Origin: Tenrec ecaudatus
Lineage: Eukaryota > Chordata > Mammalia > Afrosoricida > Tenrecidae
Direction: 5' to 3'
DNA: 64,000 bases
Assembly: GCF_050624435.1 (NCBI RefSeq)
Contig: NC_134539.1
Location: 141,332,025-141,396,024 of the forward strand
The notes beneath the pieces are model-generated. The model was not told where the DNA came from and made no database searches. It was given only the letters and a program-made list of their open reading frames with translations. Positions 20,501-34,100 of this stretch are shown here, piece after piece (position 1 is the first letter of the stretch; every line of letters starts with the position of its first letter). The translations under genes and the position numbers were made by a program.

Positions 20501-21339
20501 ATTCTTATCTTTCAGGTTTGCTCCAACTCTTTGTAATCCTTTGACCCCATCAGGTCACGTAGCTTTATATCCCTCACTACCTTATGTCATATTTTCTACT
20601 TAGCTACCCAGTTTATGTTTCAGAGTCAATCATTGAAATCACTCCCTTGCATAGTATACCCACTCCCTTATTCCCCTTTCAGTTATTTTACTACCTTGGC
20701 TAAATCATAATCCTATACATTAAATCTAAGTGCTAAATCATAATCCTTTAAACTCTTAAGTGCTTGCAAGCATTGTATCATTGTTTCTGCAGCAAACATG
20801 ACTAGAGAAAAATACACAGTGGCTCACTGACCTTACTCTAAATTAAAGAACATGAACTTCAAGGTACTCTTGAGGCTACTTAACAATCATATCAGATTCT
20901 TGAGGGTTTTTAATTTCCCCACTGTCCTATATTACTTTTCAATCATATCTCTAGCATCTTTTGTCCTTATTGTCACTTGGTAACCTTGTTTTATTTTTCA
21001 CTAAGAAAGCTAAAGCAGTCAGATGAATTTGTACAAGTTCCATTAATTACATCTATTCACCTATCATACTGGGAATTGTGCCCAATTACTTTGCTGTGTT
21101 TCCTTATTACCTGGATATACTCTTAGCTAAAGCCAAACCTTCCTATTGGGTTCCACATCTCATCTTTCTCCTTGAGAGCATCATTCCAATAACTCAGCCT
21201 TCCTATTCATCAGTTTTCCCTCTCTCTTGGCTCATTCCTATCACTGTATGGCCATACCATTGGTTTTCCCATTTTAAAAACCCGATGACCCCCATTCCTC
21301 GCTCAAGAACGACTTACCTTCTCTCTATTTACTGCATAA

Positions 21340-21620
21340 TTCCCTTTCCCTTACCGTCTGTATTACTCTTTCCTTGCTTTATTTTTCTGTGGTACATATC
21401 ACAGAGAACATATCACACATAGGGGAGCTTCAACAAGTTCATGGACAAATTTCATCTTTATTTACTTATTTTATTGTACCTCTTCCTCATGAGGATATAA
21501 GCTTCATTCCCCACTCCACTCCACTGTTTTGCTCACTGCTCTCACCAGAACCTGAAACAGCCCAACACATAGTAGACATGCAATGCATATGTGCTGAATG
21601 AATGGATGGAGGAATGAATG
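21340..21620 (+). mobile_element. L2 LINE 3'-end fragment A, with embedded foreign segment
   Basis: 'ctcactgctctcaccagaac', 'cacatagtagacatgcaatg' and 'gtgctgaatgaatgg' are the L2 3' end. A segment beginning 'ggggagcttcaacaagttca' (about 21,421) is not L2 and recurs at the same relative place in fragment B. Confidence 0.65.
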
Positions 21621-21814
21621 GCTAGGATGGAATCATATCTACTGGCTGTCTCCAGTTTCTCTCCCCCATTGTCTCTTGAACTCACTCTAAGGACATTGTC
21701 TTCTTACTATACCACCCAAGTGGCTCCTGTCTAGGTCAGTAGTGTCTTCCACATTGCAACATCTAATGTTCTGTTCAGTGCTTATCTTACTTGACCTATC
21801 AGCAGCAACTTTTT

Positions 21815-22260
21815 CAAAGTGGATTACTCAATCTGTTTGGTTTTCCTCATGATAAAATATACACAACATAAGATTTCCCATTTTAACAATTTTCAACAAA
21901 GTCCAGTAGCATTAATCACATTCACAATTTTGTGCAATAACGACCACTGTGTGTTTCCAAAACCCATCACCACAAACAGAAAATCTGTACTCATTGTGCA
22001 AGTTTCCCATTCCCTCCTCCTAAACTATGGTAGCCACTAATCTAGTACTTTGTGTACATTTGTCCATTTTAGACAATTGATCTAATTGGATCATAATAAT
22101 ATTTGCCCTTTGGGGTTTGGTTTACTTCATTTTGCATAATGCTTTAGAAATTCATCCATGTTGTATAAATTGGAATTTTAGTCCTATTCTATGACATTTT
22201 GTTTCCATCGTTTGGCCACTGTGATTGTGCCAATCTTCTGTAGAAATACTTTTTTTACTT
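21815..22260 (-). mobile_element. Old mammalian L1 (L1M-type) 3' region
   Basis: 'aaaatatacacaacataaga', 'tttcccattttaacaatttt', 'cattttgcataatgctttag' and 'aattcatccatgttgtataa' occur in the order of the complement of the old L1M 3' region. Diverged, non-coding. Confidence 0.75.
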
Positions 22261-22399
22261 CTAAAAACCCAGACCCATCTGATTATTCTCTGACCTAACT
22301 TGTCATATCTCCCAGAGTGATCCCTTCAGAAATTAGTTTATGTCATCTCTCAGTTAAAAATCCTCCCATGATTTTCCATGCCCTCTGAGTAGACACCAA

Positions 22400-22940
22400 A
22401 GTTCTTACTCTGACCTGGGAGCCCTCCTTGACTCTGATCTCTTCACCTTCTTTTCCCTTTGCCCTCTCAGCTTCATTCTCTTGGGCTTTCCCTCAAACAT
22501 TCAGGTTCTTTGCCTCCAGGCTGTTCTACTTGCTATCTCTCTAGCTGGAATACTCTTCTCTAAAATATTTATTGACTCCCTACTTTATTTAATTCCTTCT
22601 ATGCTCAGAAGTCTCTCAGTAAGGCCACCCTATCTAGTCCTTGCACTAACCCCCCCCCCCCCGCACTGCCTACTTCATTTACTGCTTTCCTGATTCACTT
22701 TCCCCTTAGTATGTATCACACACATACAAGGGAGCTTCAACAAGTTCATAGGAAAATTAAATTTTATTTATTTATTCAATTAATTAATTGTTGCTTTCTC
22801 ACTAGAACATAAGCTTAATGAGTGTTAGATTTTTTTTCTTTCTGTTTGGCTCACTGCTCTATCTTAAGAGCCTGAATCAGAGCCCAGTATATAGTAGGCA
22901 TACAATGCATATGTGTTGAATAAATTGATGGAGGGATAAA
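22400..22940 (+). mobile_element. L2 LINE 3'-end fragment B, with embedded foreign segment
   Basis: Contains the L2 'ctgttctacttgctatctct', 'ctagctggaatactcttctc', 'ttggctcactgctctatctt' and 'tatgtgttgaataaattgat' landmarks. The 20-base core 'gggagcttcaacaagttcat' at about 22,730 is shared with fragment A. A run of 13 C at 22,650-22,662 lies in the middle. Confidence 0.65.
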
Positions 22941-23424
22941 TTGACAGATAGTTGAAGAAGAGGAATAAAACTGCTTTATTTTTTTGATGTGTTCCTGAAG
23001 TTCACAGTATATCTTATGATTAAAAACTTTGAGAAACAATTTTGTTGACAGAGCTAGGGGGAAGAGACCCATGTTATTTTTTTCCTTTTGTTACTTTGAG
23101 AGGGTTATGCGTGATTTTATTAACCCAACAAATTAAGATCTACTGACTTTTTGATAATCAGGTCAGTAGATTATGAAACAGTTCTTTTCAATCTTGCTTG
23201 CAGAGACTGAATTCAAAATGACTCGATGGTAATGCATTTTGGCATTACTCTGTTTAATTAAGTACAGTGCTGACTTCAGAGCTTCTGGTGAGTTACTCAA
23301 TAAGGATGAAATTCCTCCTTCTCTTTTCCCCTTCCTTCTCTTTCTCTCCTCTTCTTACCTTTGTTTCTCCATTTTTATTCCCTTAATTTATATAGCACTG
23401 ATTAGGCAGATATTATGAGCTGGA
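22941..23424. other. Upstream EFCAB13 intron, nothing recognised
   Basis: AT-rich sequence with no coding similarity or identifiable repeat. Confidence 0.4.
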
Positions 23425-23570
23425 GCCCTAGGGGCATAATGGTTATGGTTTGGGTTGTAGTTCTAAACATCAGCTGCTTTCTACTCCCGTGAAAATATAG
23501 ACAGGTCTACCCTGCCCCCTAGGGTAACTATGAGTTGTTATTGACTGGATAGCAGTGAGTATCAGCATCA
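23425..23570 (+). repeat. Diverged AfroSINE
   Basis: 'ggagccctaggggcataatg', 'cagctgctttctactcccgt', 'agggtaactatgagttg' and 'gatagcagtgag' occur in AfroSINE order with an internal deletion. Confidence 0.7.
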
Positions 23571-24162
23571 GGTACTTTGAGAAATACTTTAAAATATGGC
23601 ATGTAGACATTTAGGCTGTAGCTATGAGCAAATGATTATTTCTAGTTGAATAGTGAAGATACCAAGAAGCTTAGAGGGAAAATTGAACTGGCTAGAAAAG
23701 ATGTAGAAGAGGTAACATAGAGTGGGTTGCTGGAGAAACCTTACAGGTTTCTAATATCTTCTGAGATGGATATTCTCAAAGTAGCTTCATTTTGTTTTAA
23801 ATTTGTTTTGAATTTTAGAACCATTGGGCATATAACACTCGACAGTAATTATGACAACATATTTCAGAGATAAAAACAAATGTTTTTAAAGTCTTATCCT
23901 TACATTAGAATATTAATACTTGCAGTTAAATATCATACTATGAGGCCACTGTTAGTCGCAACTAGCAATATATAGCCAGCAATGTAATAAACAGCTCATA
24001 AAATGTGGCTCAGTTGTGATAACTAAAAAAAAAAAGGAAAGTTTTGATAATTTCTAGAAGTATTGATAATCATGTTTGCATATTATAAAAATACTTTGGA
24101 TTAAAACTAGGCTAAAGCATTTTTAATGTAAAAAAACTTTATTTAACAATAGTAAAATCCAT

Positions 24163-24320
24163 GAAACCAAACTCTGCCATTGAGTCAATTCTGCCTGAAG
24201 GCAACCCTATAGGACGGGGTAGAATGGTGCCTGTGAGTTTTCGAGACTGCAACTTTTTATGGGAGTAGAAAGCCTCATCTTTTCTCCCACTGAGCGGCTG
24301 GTAGTTTCCAACTGCCTGAA
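24163..24320 (-). repeat. AfroSINE
   Basis: Complement markers 'ccattgagtcaattctgcct', 'accctataggacggggtaga', 'gtagaaagcctcatcttttc' and 'gagcggctggtagtttccaa' occur in order; the head is truncated. Confidence 0.82.
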
Positions 24321-24639
24321 CATTCGTTGGTATTGAGAATATTCAGAACAAACATGTACCAATTCACATTTCTCTACGTTCCATTTAGTGACCTTGATTA
24401 CATTCTTTAAGAAGCTCAACCTTTCTCATCCTCCTTTTCTTAGGTTTCCCTAAATTTACAGCACTCTGAAGTTTCTGTCTACCTAGTCTTGGAAGTTACT
24501 ACGGCCAATTTGATCCCATATATTTTGTGGCTCTAGGGAGACTCCATGCACCCCCCTCCATCCCCACATACACACTAGTTAAGCTAAGCTATTGTTTAGT
24601 TAAAACATCTTTTGTTTGTAGTCATATTGCTACTCTGAG

Positions 24640-24845
24640 AAGCAACACAATATTGTACTGGTATAGTGTTGAAGACTACTGGCTCTGTATTTTGAGTTCT
24701 AGAATGAAAATTCTGAGTCTGCTACTTGCTGGCTGTGTGATCTTGGGTAATTAATCTCATCAAAAAATTTTTCATCTGAAAATTGGGAATAATGGTAATT
24801 TCTTAAAGGATATTTCTGAGGAATGAATGAAATAATCTACACTCA
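24640..24845 (-). repeat. MIR
   Basis: 'gtctgctacttgctggctgt', 'gtgatcttgggtaattaatc' and 'gaaaattgggaataatggta' match the complement of the MIR core ('ctgccacttactagctgtgt'-type run, then the 'aaaatggggataataa'-type run). Confidence 0.75.
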
Positions 24846-25060
24846 AGTATAATGAGCATTTAATAATATTGACTATTACTATTTTAGTAATTTTATTTCC
24901 CAGGGATATTTTTAGAATAAACAAGTATAGTAATTGGGTTTTTCTGTCTTCCACACTATTTGAAATTATATTTCTTGACTTCTTACTGTAACATGAGAAG
25001 TTAAAGTTAAAAAAATGCATGAGACCCTGTGATTTATGATCTACTAACTTATTTTTCTAG

Positions 25061-25134
25061 CTTTTGTCCACTTGTGCTAATGTTATCTATTAGATATGTC
25101 ACAAGTGAGTGTTACATTGAAGCAAAAACTTCAG
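25061..25134 (+). CDS. EFCAB13: EFCAB13 upstream exon, probably 5' UTR with an in-frame ATG
   Basis: Good acceptor (acttatttttctag) and excellent donor (cag|gtaggt). An ATG at 25096 opens [13 protein letters not shown] and stays in frame with the next exon; an in-frame TAA at 25078-25080 precedes it. Its start context is only moderate (G at -3, T at +4), and the human protein, as I recall it, starts in the next exon. Either the exon is untranslated or it gives a 60-residue N-terminal extension. Confidence 0.55.
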
Positions 25135-28100
25135 GTAGGTAAGTTTAATTACTTAGACCTATAGCAGGTATATGATTCTCCCCCCTGCTTTTTCACAGGA
25201 AATTCTTTTGTACTGTTGTTCAGTCACATTTGTTCATCAAGGTCTTCGAGTCCTCAATGGAAGAATTTACATAAAGATGGAAGCTAAAATACACTTGTTA
25301 TGTCAGGTATTCTTTCAAAAGTTTTCTAAAGATTCCTTTTCTTTTTAGTTCATATTATATCACATACATCATCAGTGAGCAAGTTCACAGAGTAATAAAG
25401 TCATAAGACACTTGCCTAAAAAACTAGAGATGATTTTTGAGTTCTTTTTATGGGCATCTATTGAAGTATTTACTTCATCAATCTACATAGTACCAAGAGA
25501 TCTGTAGTGTATGATTAGAGTATTTCTTGGGTTGGAGGCTTAGATAGGTTTTCAAGAGATCAAAGGATTTAAATATGTACTTGAGGTTGTATGATAATGT
25601 AATTCATTAACCAAAAAGTAACATACTGCATTTTACACAAATAACATGCGAGTTATGCACTTTTGCAAACTCTACACCCTTCTCGTGTTGGTTTCCAATG
25701 AGCTGCTATGCCTGTTATACACATATATAATTTATGCGGACACATTATGAAACTAGAATAATTGATATCGAGTTTCTTTAGCTCTTTTTTTTTTTTTTTT
25801 ACATTTTAGCCAAGTTTTACTTATCATACCTATTTACAGATGAACAAACGGAGTCTCAGGAAACATCTGCATTGAACTAACATCTTAGGGTCTTTGTTTT
25901 TAGATTATTTTATTGGGGGCTCATACATCTATTATCATAATCCATACATCCATCTATTGTGTCGAGCACATTTGTACATTTTTGTCATCATCACTTTCAA
26001 AACATTTTCTTTCTCCTTGTGCCCTTGGTATCGGCTGCTCATTTTTTAGCCTTTTTAATCTGTGATTGAGGGGATGGTGTTATCTATTGATCAGTGTTGA
26101 GTCCTAATCTTTTAAGTGATTTATGGTTTTTTCAATCATTTAAGTGATGGTAATTAAGTGTTAATATATTTTAAATGGTATATAATTTTTTAATGATATA
26201 TGATTTTACTAAAACATTTGCTTTAAGTCTTAGTTCTGATGCCACCATATAAGACTTGTGCTTATTATAATAAAAAAAGTAATTTCTGGGTTTACTGCTA
26301 AATTCTCTAGCTATGAGTAATGTATTCCTCTTTTTCAAACTTGTTAATTACTCTGTTCATTTTACCTTAAAAGTGGGTTTAAAATTTCTTTAAAAAATTA
26401 CAATATGGAAAGGCCATCTTAGTTTGTTTATATTAGGGCCCAGAGTTCATACTCCACTGATGGTTCACCTTTAACCAGAGGGTTTCAGAGAGTCTTTTTT
26501 CCCTTTTTCATTGTGTCAAAGCTCCTACTCACAATCTGACTGTTGTCATTCACTGTGTTTTAGATGCAGGTTTTTATGCCCTTCTTTTTTCAGACCACCT
26601 CTCTTTCTTTGTGGTTTTAAAAAATTGTTCTTGTTGTTAAGGGACCCCAAGTCAGTTCCAACTCAGTGACCCTACAAAGAACAGAACAAAACACTGGTCC
26701 GTCCTGTACCATCTTCTTAATTGCTCTTATGTTTGAGCCCATTGTTATCATTCATAATAAGAAACCAATGTGCCCTTTTCAAATAAGTTGTTAAAGGCTT
26801 GCCTCATGCAGATTCTATGAGTCACTGAAACAGCACTCTTGAATTCCGTCTCCATGGAACCATTGATCACATGATGCAGTCCAATAGTATTAAGCAAATA
26901 GTCAACGTTCAAGAGACATTTGATCAGAATATTTCAAACTTTATTCTCTTTTCCCAATTATGTTCATTGCTACAAGGTTCTAGTTACTTTTTTCATGGCA
27001 AAAAAAAGTATTGCTTTGCAGAATAGATGGTAAATTGATAGCTTGAAGTATTAAAAACTGGATTCAATAATTGTTAGACGCATTCATGAATGCAAAACAT
27101 TTTCTAGCTAGTCAATGTGCTAAGGAACATTGGAGGCATTTATTCTATATACTTAATCTGGAATCATAATACACTTATAAATAAAATGCTTTTCAACAAC
27201 ATTCTCTTTGGTAGCACTATTTTGGAATGAATACTGATCTAAAATGAATCATTCTCCTGACCCAGAATGTCATACTGAATGTATAGATGCAAAGAGAGCA
27301 TGACTGACTGTGACTCTGGGTCATTTTCCAGGCAGAAGAAGATGTTGATGTAGTGGATGCTGGTTCTCATTCTTTAGCAACTAATTTGCCACCAATAAAT
27401 GTTTACAGCAAGAAGTACATCAAGTTTTCTAAAACAACAGAGAAAAAAATTGCACCTTTAATTTCACCTGGATTTAGGGGTTGGGCTCCAGAACACACAA
27501 AAAAGTAAGTTAAAACTCTGAAACTGCTTTACTGAACTATGCTCTGTTACATGTTTAAGAGAACTGAAAACATTCTCTTAATATAGCAACAATATGGGAT
27601 TATGCAAATTTGTGACTATTCTCTCAGGAGCATAGCTCTAACTCCTAAACAGCTATTCATACTTTTCTATCTCACATTTCTCAGCCATTTGGAAGCCTGT
27701 AAGCAAGTACAGGTTTCCAGTTATAAGAGATCAAATATTTCTGTCTTTTTTTTATCGTTTTATTAGGGGCTCATACAACTCTTATCACAATCCATACATA
27801 CATCAATTGTGTAAAGCACATCTGTACATTCATTGCACTCATCATTCTCAAGACATTCTACTTAAGCCGCTAATATCAAGTCCTCATTTCTTCCCCTCCC
27901 TCCTCGTTCACCCCTTCCTCATGAAGCCTTGATAATTTATAAATTGTTATTTTGTCATATATTACCCTGTCTGAGGTCTCCCTTTACCCACTTTTCTGTT
28001 GTCCGTCCTCCAGGGAGGAGGTCACATGTAGATCCTTGTAATCAGTTCCCCCTTTTCAACCCGTCTTCCCTCTACCCTCCCAGTATCACCACTTACACCA

Positions 28101-31100
28101 CTGGTCCTGAAGGGATCATCTGCCCTGGATTCCCTGTGTTTCTAGTTCCTATCTGTACCAGTGTACATCCCCTGGTCTAGCCACACTTGCAAGGTAGAAT
28201 TGGGATCATGATAGTAGAAGGTGGGGGAGGAAGCATTTAGAAACTAGAGGAAAGTTGTATGTTTCATCGTTGCTACATCGCACCCTGACTGGCTCGTCTC
28301 CTCCCCGAGACCCTTCTGTAAGGGGATGTCCAGTGGCCTACAAATGGGTTTTTATGATAAGAGTTTTTGTTCTTATGATGCCTAATACCTGATCCCTTCG
28401 ACACCTCGTGATTGCACTTCTGAGCTAGATGGCCGCTTGTTTACCTTCAAGCCTTTAAGATCCCAGACACTATCTCCTTTGATAGCCGGGTACCATCAGC
28501 TTTCTTCACCACATTTGCTATTCACCCACTTTGTCTTCAGTGGTTGTGTTGGGAAGGTGAGCATTATAGAATGCCAATTTAATAGAAGAAAGTGTTCTTG
28601 CATTGAGGGAGTACTTGAGTGGATGTCCAATGTCCTGCTACCTTAATACTAAACCTATACATATATGCACACAGATCTATTTCCCCATCCTCATACATAA
28701 ATATATTTGCATATGTGCATGCCTTTATCTAGACTTCTATAAATGCTCTTTGCCTCCCAGCTCTTTCCTCTATTTCTTTTGACTTTTCTCCTGTCCCACT
28801 ATCATGCTCCGTCCCCACTAGGGTTTCAGCAATTCCTCTTGGTTGCATTACCCTTGATCATGCCCTCCCAGGCCTCCAACATTCTCCTCACCACCGATTT
28901 GGATCACTTGTTGTTCCCTTGTCCCTGGGTTTTTTTAACACCACTTTCTTTCCCTGCTCTCACCCTCTCCCATGCCCCCCCAGAACCATTGATCCCGTTG
29001 TTTTCTCCTCCAGATTTTTCATCCAGCCTATCTTATTTAGACAGACCTGCAGAGGTAATAACATGCCCAAAAACAAAACAGAGAAAAACCAAGCAACAAT
29101 GTACAACAAACCAATGACAAAAACCAAAACAACACACAACAAGAAAGAAAAGCTTGTAGTTATTTCAAGGATTGTTTGTTGGCCGTTAAGAGTGTTTTCC
29201 AGTCCAGTCTGTTGGTAACATCATCCTCACGGCCTGGTGGGCCAGGATGTCTTCCACTCTCTTCCCCCTCCCTCACCCCCACTTTTCTTTGCTCCCTTGT
29301 GCTCCAATCAGACATGTCCCTCTCTTGGAGCTGCAGATTCAATGCCGTCCTTTGAAATAAATTCTTCTGGGGGGAGGGGCAGGCATCCCCTTAGTATTTG
29401 GTACTGGGGTCAGCCCCCCAGGCCTCTCCACTGGTTCCCTATTCCACACCGGCATGTTGCACTCACATCTTGGAGCACTGGGTTGAAATCTGGTCTCTCT
29501 TTTCCTGTGGAAATATAAACAATACCCTCCTCTTGGGTGGGTTAGTGTCCTGTGCCCCCGCTACCCATTTCTTTGTTATTATTATTATTTCCTTTCCCTG
29601 CCTCCTTTTTAAGTTGTCTACCAAGTGTAACCCCGTATTTGGTCTGGTCCCTGCCATATTACCTGGTCCTCACCCCAGAAATGTTTGTATACAGTAGCTT
29701 TTCCCCTATGCCCCTTTTGCATTTTTTTTAAAAGCTTACCTCAGCAGACTCATGATGTACTTGTCCTTTTGTGCTTGGCTTACTTTGCTTAGCATGATTT
29801 CCTCCAGTTCTTCCCATGTCGCTATGTGCTTCATACGTTCATCACTGCTTTTTAGCGATGTGTAGTACTCCATTTTATGTATATACCACAGCTTATTTAT
29901 CCAATCATCAGTTGATGGAGATTTGGGTTGTTTCTAACTCCTTTCAATTGTGAACTGTGCTGCAATGAACCCTGGAGCACAGATGTCTGGCCGTGGTTTG
30001 TTTCTTGCCTCTTCCGGGTACATGCCCTGTAGGGGCATTGCTGGGTCATGTGGTAACTCGATTTCCATTTTTTTTTTAAGATATCGCCAGATCGATTTCC
30101 ATAGTGGCTGTACATACTTACAGGTCCACCAGCAGTGGATGAGAGTTCCTGTCTCCCCGTGACCCCTCCAACACTTGTTGCTTTCTACTTTTTTTGAATT
30201 GGGCTACCTTTGAGTTAGGTGGTACCTCATTGTTGTTTTAATTTGCATTTTTCTTATGGCTAAAGATCGGGAACATTTTCTCATATGTTTGTTGGCCATT
30301 TGGATTTCTGCCTCTGTGAAACTTCTGTTCAGGTCCTTTGCCCACCTCCTCATTGGACAGTTAGTTTTTTTCTTTTTGGAAGCTAGCAGAGTATAGTAGA
30401 TTTTCGTAATAAGGCCTTTTTCTGATGTGTCATTGCTAAAGATGTTTTCCCAGTCCATGGAGTCTCTTATTACTCTCTTGGTGAATTCTTTTGATGTACA
30501 CGGGTGTTTTATCCTCAGTATATCCCATTTGTCAATTTGTGCCTCCTCTGTGTTTGTGTCCTTCCCTATTTCTGATAACCTATGTATTCCATGTGCCAAA
30601 GTTCTCAAGTTGGTCCCAATTCCCTCATTGATGGCCCTAATAGTTTGGGGTTTAACTTCAAGGTCTGTGATCCACCTTGAGTTTATTCTTGTGCATGGAG
30701 TGAGATATGGGTCTTGCTTCATTTTTCTGTAGGTAAAGATCCATTTTTTCTAGCACCACTTGTTAAAGAGGGCATCTGCTTTCTATTGGATATTTTTTGG
30801 GGCCCTTATAAAAATCAGTTGTCTATATGCGGATGATTTTATTTCTGGGTTTTCAGTTCTTTTCCATTGGTCTGAGTATCTGTCATTGTAACAATACCAT
30901 GCGATTTTGACAACTGTGGCTGTATAGTATGTGCTAAAGTCAGGTAAAGCAAGCCCTCCCACTGTGTCCTTCTTGAGGAGTTCTCTGCTAATTTCCATTT
31001 CTTTGAAGAAAGATGAGGGTAATTGTATCAGGATTGCATGAAACTTGTATAGTGCCTTTGGCAGAACTGACATCTTGACTATAATGAGTCTTCCAATCCA

Positions 31101-34100
31101 CAAGCATGGGATATTCTTCCATTTGTTGAGGTCGCTCTTGGTTTCTTTTAATAGTGTTCTATAGTTTTCCCCATATAGATCTTTTGTTCTTTTAGTCAGG
31201 TATATCCCTAGATATTTTAATTTGTGTTTGGCTATTGTGAAGGGTACCACCTTTTTGATCTCCTCTTCAGTGGTCTTATCCGATGTGTATAACAGTCCGA
31301 TGGACTTCTGTTTGTTGATCTTGTATCCTGTCACTCTGCCAAACTCCTTTATTGCTTCCAGTACTCCCCTTGTGGAACTTTTGGGATTTTTCATATATAA
31401 AATCATATCATCTGCAAATAACGATAGTTTCACCTCTTCCTTTCCCAGGCGAATACCTTTGATGCCTTTTCTTTGCCTTATGCTGTTAGCTAAAACCTCC
31501 AGCATGATATTAAATAAGAGTGTGTACAAGGGGCATCCTTGTCTGGTCCCCTTTTTCAGCAGGACTGTGTTAGTCTTTTCTTAATTGACTACCAGATTGG
31601 CTGTTGGTTTTTCATATATAGCTTGTATTGTCTTGAGGAAGTTTCCTTCCATTCCTATCTTCTCAAGTGTCTTAAACAGGAATTGGTGTTGGATGTTGTA
31701 GAATGCTTTTTTTGCATCTATCGCTATTATTGTGTGGTTCTTATAGTTTTTCATATCTATGTGGTGAATAATACTAATGGTCTTTTGTATATTGAGCCGT
31801 CCCTGCATCCTTGGTATGAATCCCACTTGGTCATGGTGAATTATTTGTTTTATATACTTTTGTATTCTGTTGGCTAGTATTTTGTTAGGGATTTTTGCAT
31901 CGATGCTCATTAGGGATATTGGTCTGTACTTCTTGATTCTTGTGGGATCCTTGCCCGGTTTTCGTATCAGAGTTATACTAGCTTTATAGAAGGAGTTGGG
32001 GAGTTTTCCATCTTTTTCTAAGTTCTTGAATAATTTTTGTAGGATTGGTGTTAGTTTTTCCCTAAATGCTTGGTAGAATTCTCCAGTGAAGCCATCTTGT
32101 CCAGGGGATCTTTTTGTTGGTAATCCCTTGATAACCTTGTCTATTTCTTCTATTGCTTTGGGTCTGTTGAGATTTTGACGTCCATCGAGGATAGTCTAGG
32201 AAGGGGATTATTTTTCCAAGAATTTGTCCACGTCTTCAAAATTTTTTAATTCATTGGAGTACAATCCTTCGTAATACTGTGTAATTATCCTTTTGATTTC
32301 ATTAGGATCTGTTGTAATGTCCCCTCTTTCATCCCTTATTATTGTTATTGAAATTTGTTCCCTCCTTTCTTTGGTTAGGTTTGCCGGTTGTCTGTCGATT
32401 CTGTTTATCCTTTCAAAGAACCAACTTTTTTTAGCAGCATTAATTTTACCCACAGTTTTCCTATTTTTCCTCTCCTGAATCTCAACCTTGATTGTTATAA
32501 TTTCTTTTCTTTTGCTATTAGTAGGATTGTCCTGCTGAGTCTGCTCTAGTTGTTGTAAATTTTGTGCCAGCATATCAATCATGAGTCTCTCTTCCTTTCT
32601 GAGGTGTCCATGTATTGCTATGAAACTTCCTCTGGTAACTGCCTTTGCTGTGTCCCATAAGGTTTGGTATGCTGTGTGCTCCTTCTCATTTGTTTATATA
32701 AATTTCCTAATTTCATCTCTGGTCTGTGCCAGTACGCACTGCTTTTGCAGTAGAGAGTTATTCATCCTCCAATTGTTTTCTCTTGTTTTCTTCATCTTCC
32801 TTTTGTTGATTTCCAGCCTTATGCACAGTGGTCAGAGAGAGAGGTCTGTATAATATCAATGTGCATAAATTTATGTAGATTTGCATTATGCCCCAGCATG
32901 TGGTGTACCTGTGAATATGTGCCATGTGGGCTTGAGAAGAATGAATTTTTTTTGTATTTGGATGAAAAGTTCTGTAAATATCTTATCAGGCTCTAGCCTC
33001 CTTGTTGAGTTTCTTTTCCTGTTATCTGTCTTTCATAGAGCGGTGTATTGTCACCCACTATAATTGTTGAGGCTTAGATTTCTTTTTACATCTTTTGGAG
33101 TGTTTGGTTGACATATTCAGCAGGTCTCTCATTTGGGGAATATATGTTTACAATCCATAATGATTCTTTGTCTACTATTCCCTTGAGCATTATATAGTGT
33201 CCCTCCTTTTCTCTCTTTATGGTTTGCGCTTTGAGGTCAGTTTTATCCAAGATTAGGATTGCATGCAACCCCTGCTTATTTTGAATTGTTGATTACTTGA
33301 TATGCCTTTCTCCAGCCTCTGATTCTCAGACTATTTTTGTCTGTAACCTTGAGATGTGTCTCCTGTTGGCAGCAGATTGATCGGTCGTGTTTTTTAATCC
33401 AGTCTCCATCTTTTAATGCCTGAGTTCAGGCCATTGATATTCAGGGTTATTATCTCCATCTGTGGATTCCGTGATGTCATCTTATACACTTTGTGTTGGG
33501 TGTTTTCCTACTTTCCTTTCTCAGTGTGTTGCAAATGTGTTTATGTGTGTATCACTGTTGACTTGTTTCCATCCTTAAGTCAATGCCATCTTGGGGTCTG
33601 TTTTCTCTTTGTTGCCCTCTGGGTCAGGTTGTTCTATGTGTCAGTCTCTTATTTATGCTTGGTGAGTGTTGTTCTTCTGCCCATACTGGGTTGGCAAGGA
33701 TCTTTTGTAGGACTGGGGTTCTTCTAATGTATTCTTTGAGTTTTTCCTTGGCTGGGTAGAGTATTCTTGGGTTTGCATAGTTTTCCTTCAATTTTTGGAA
33801 TATGTTACTCCACTCTCTCGTCTTCTTCATAGTTTCTGCTGATAGGTCTGAACATATTCTTATTTGGGGACCTTTATATGTGATTGCTTGTTTTCCCCTA
33901 GCTGCTCTCATGATTTTCTCCTTTTCCTCAAAGTTGATAGTTTTACTATTATGTGCCTTGGTGACTTCTTCTTAGGATTCAGTCTACCTGGTGTTCTTTC
34001 AGCCTCCTGAATGGCTGCCTGGTTTTCATTCATTAAGCTGGGGAAGTTTTCCTCCAAGAATTCTTTCACTATTGTTGCAGAGGACTTCTTTGTTGTGTCT

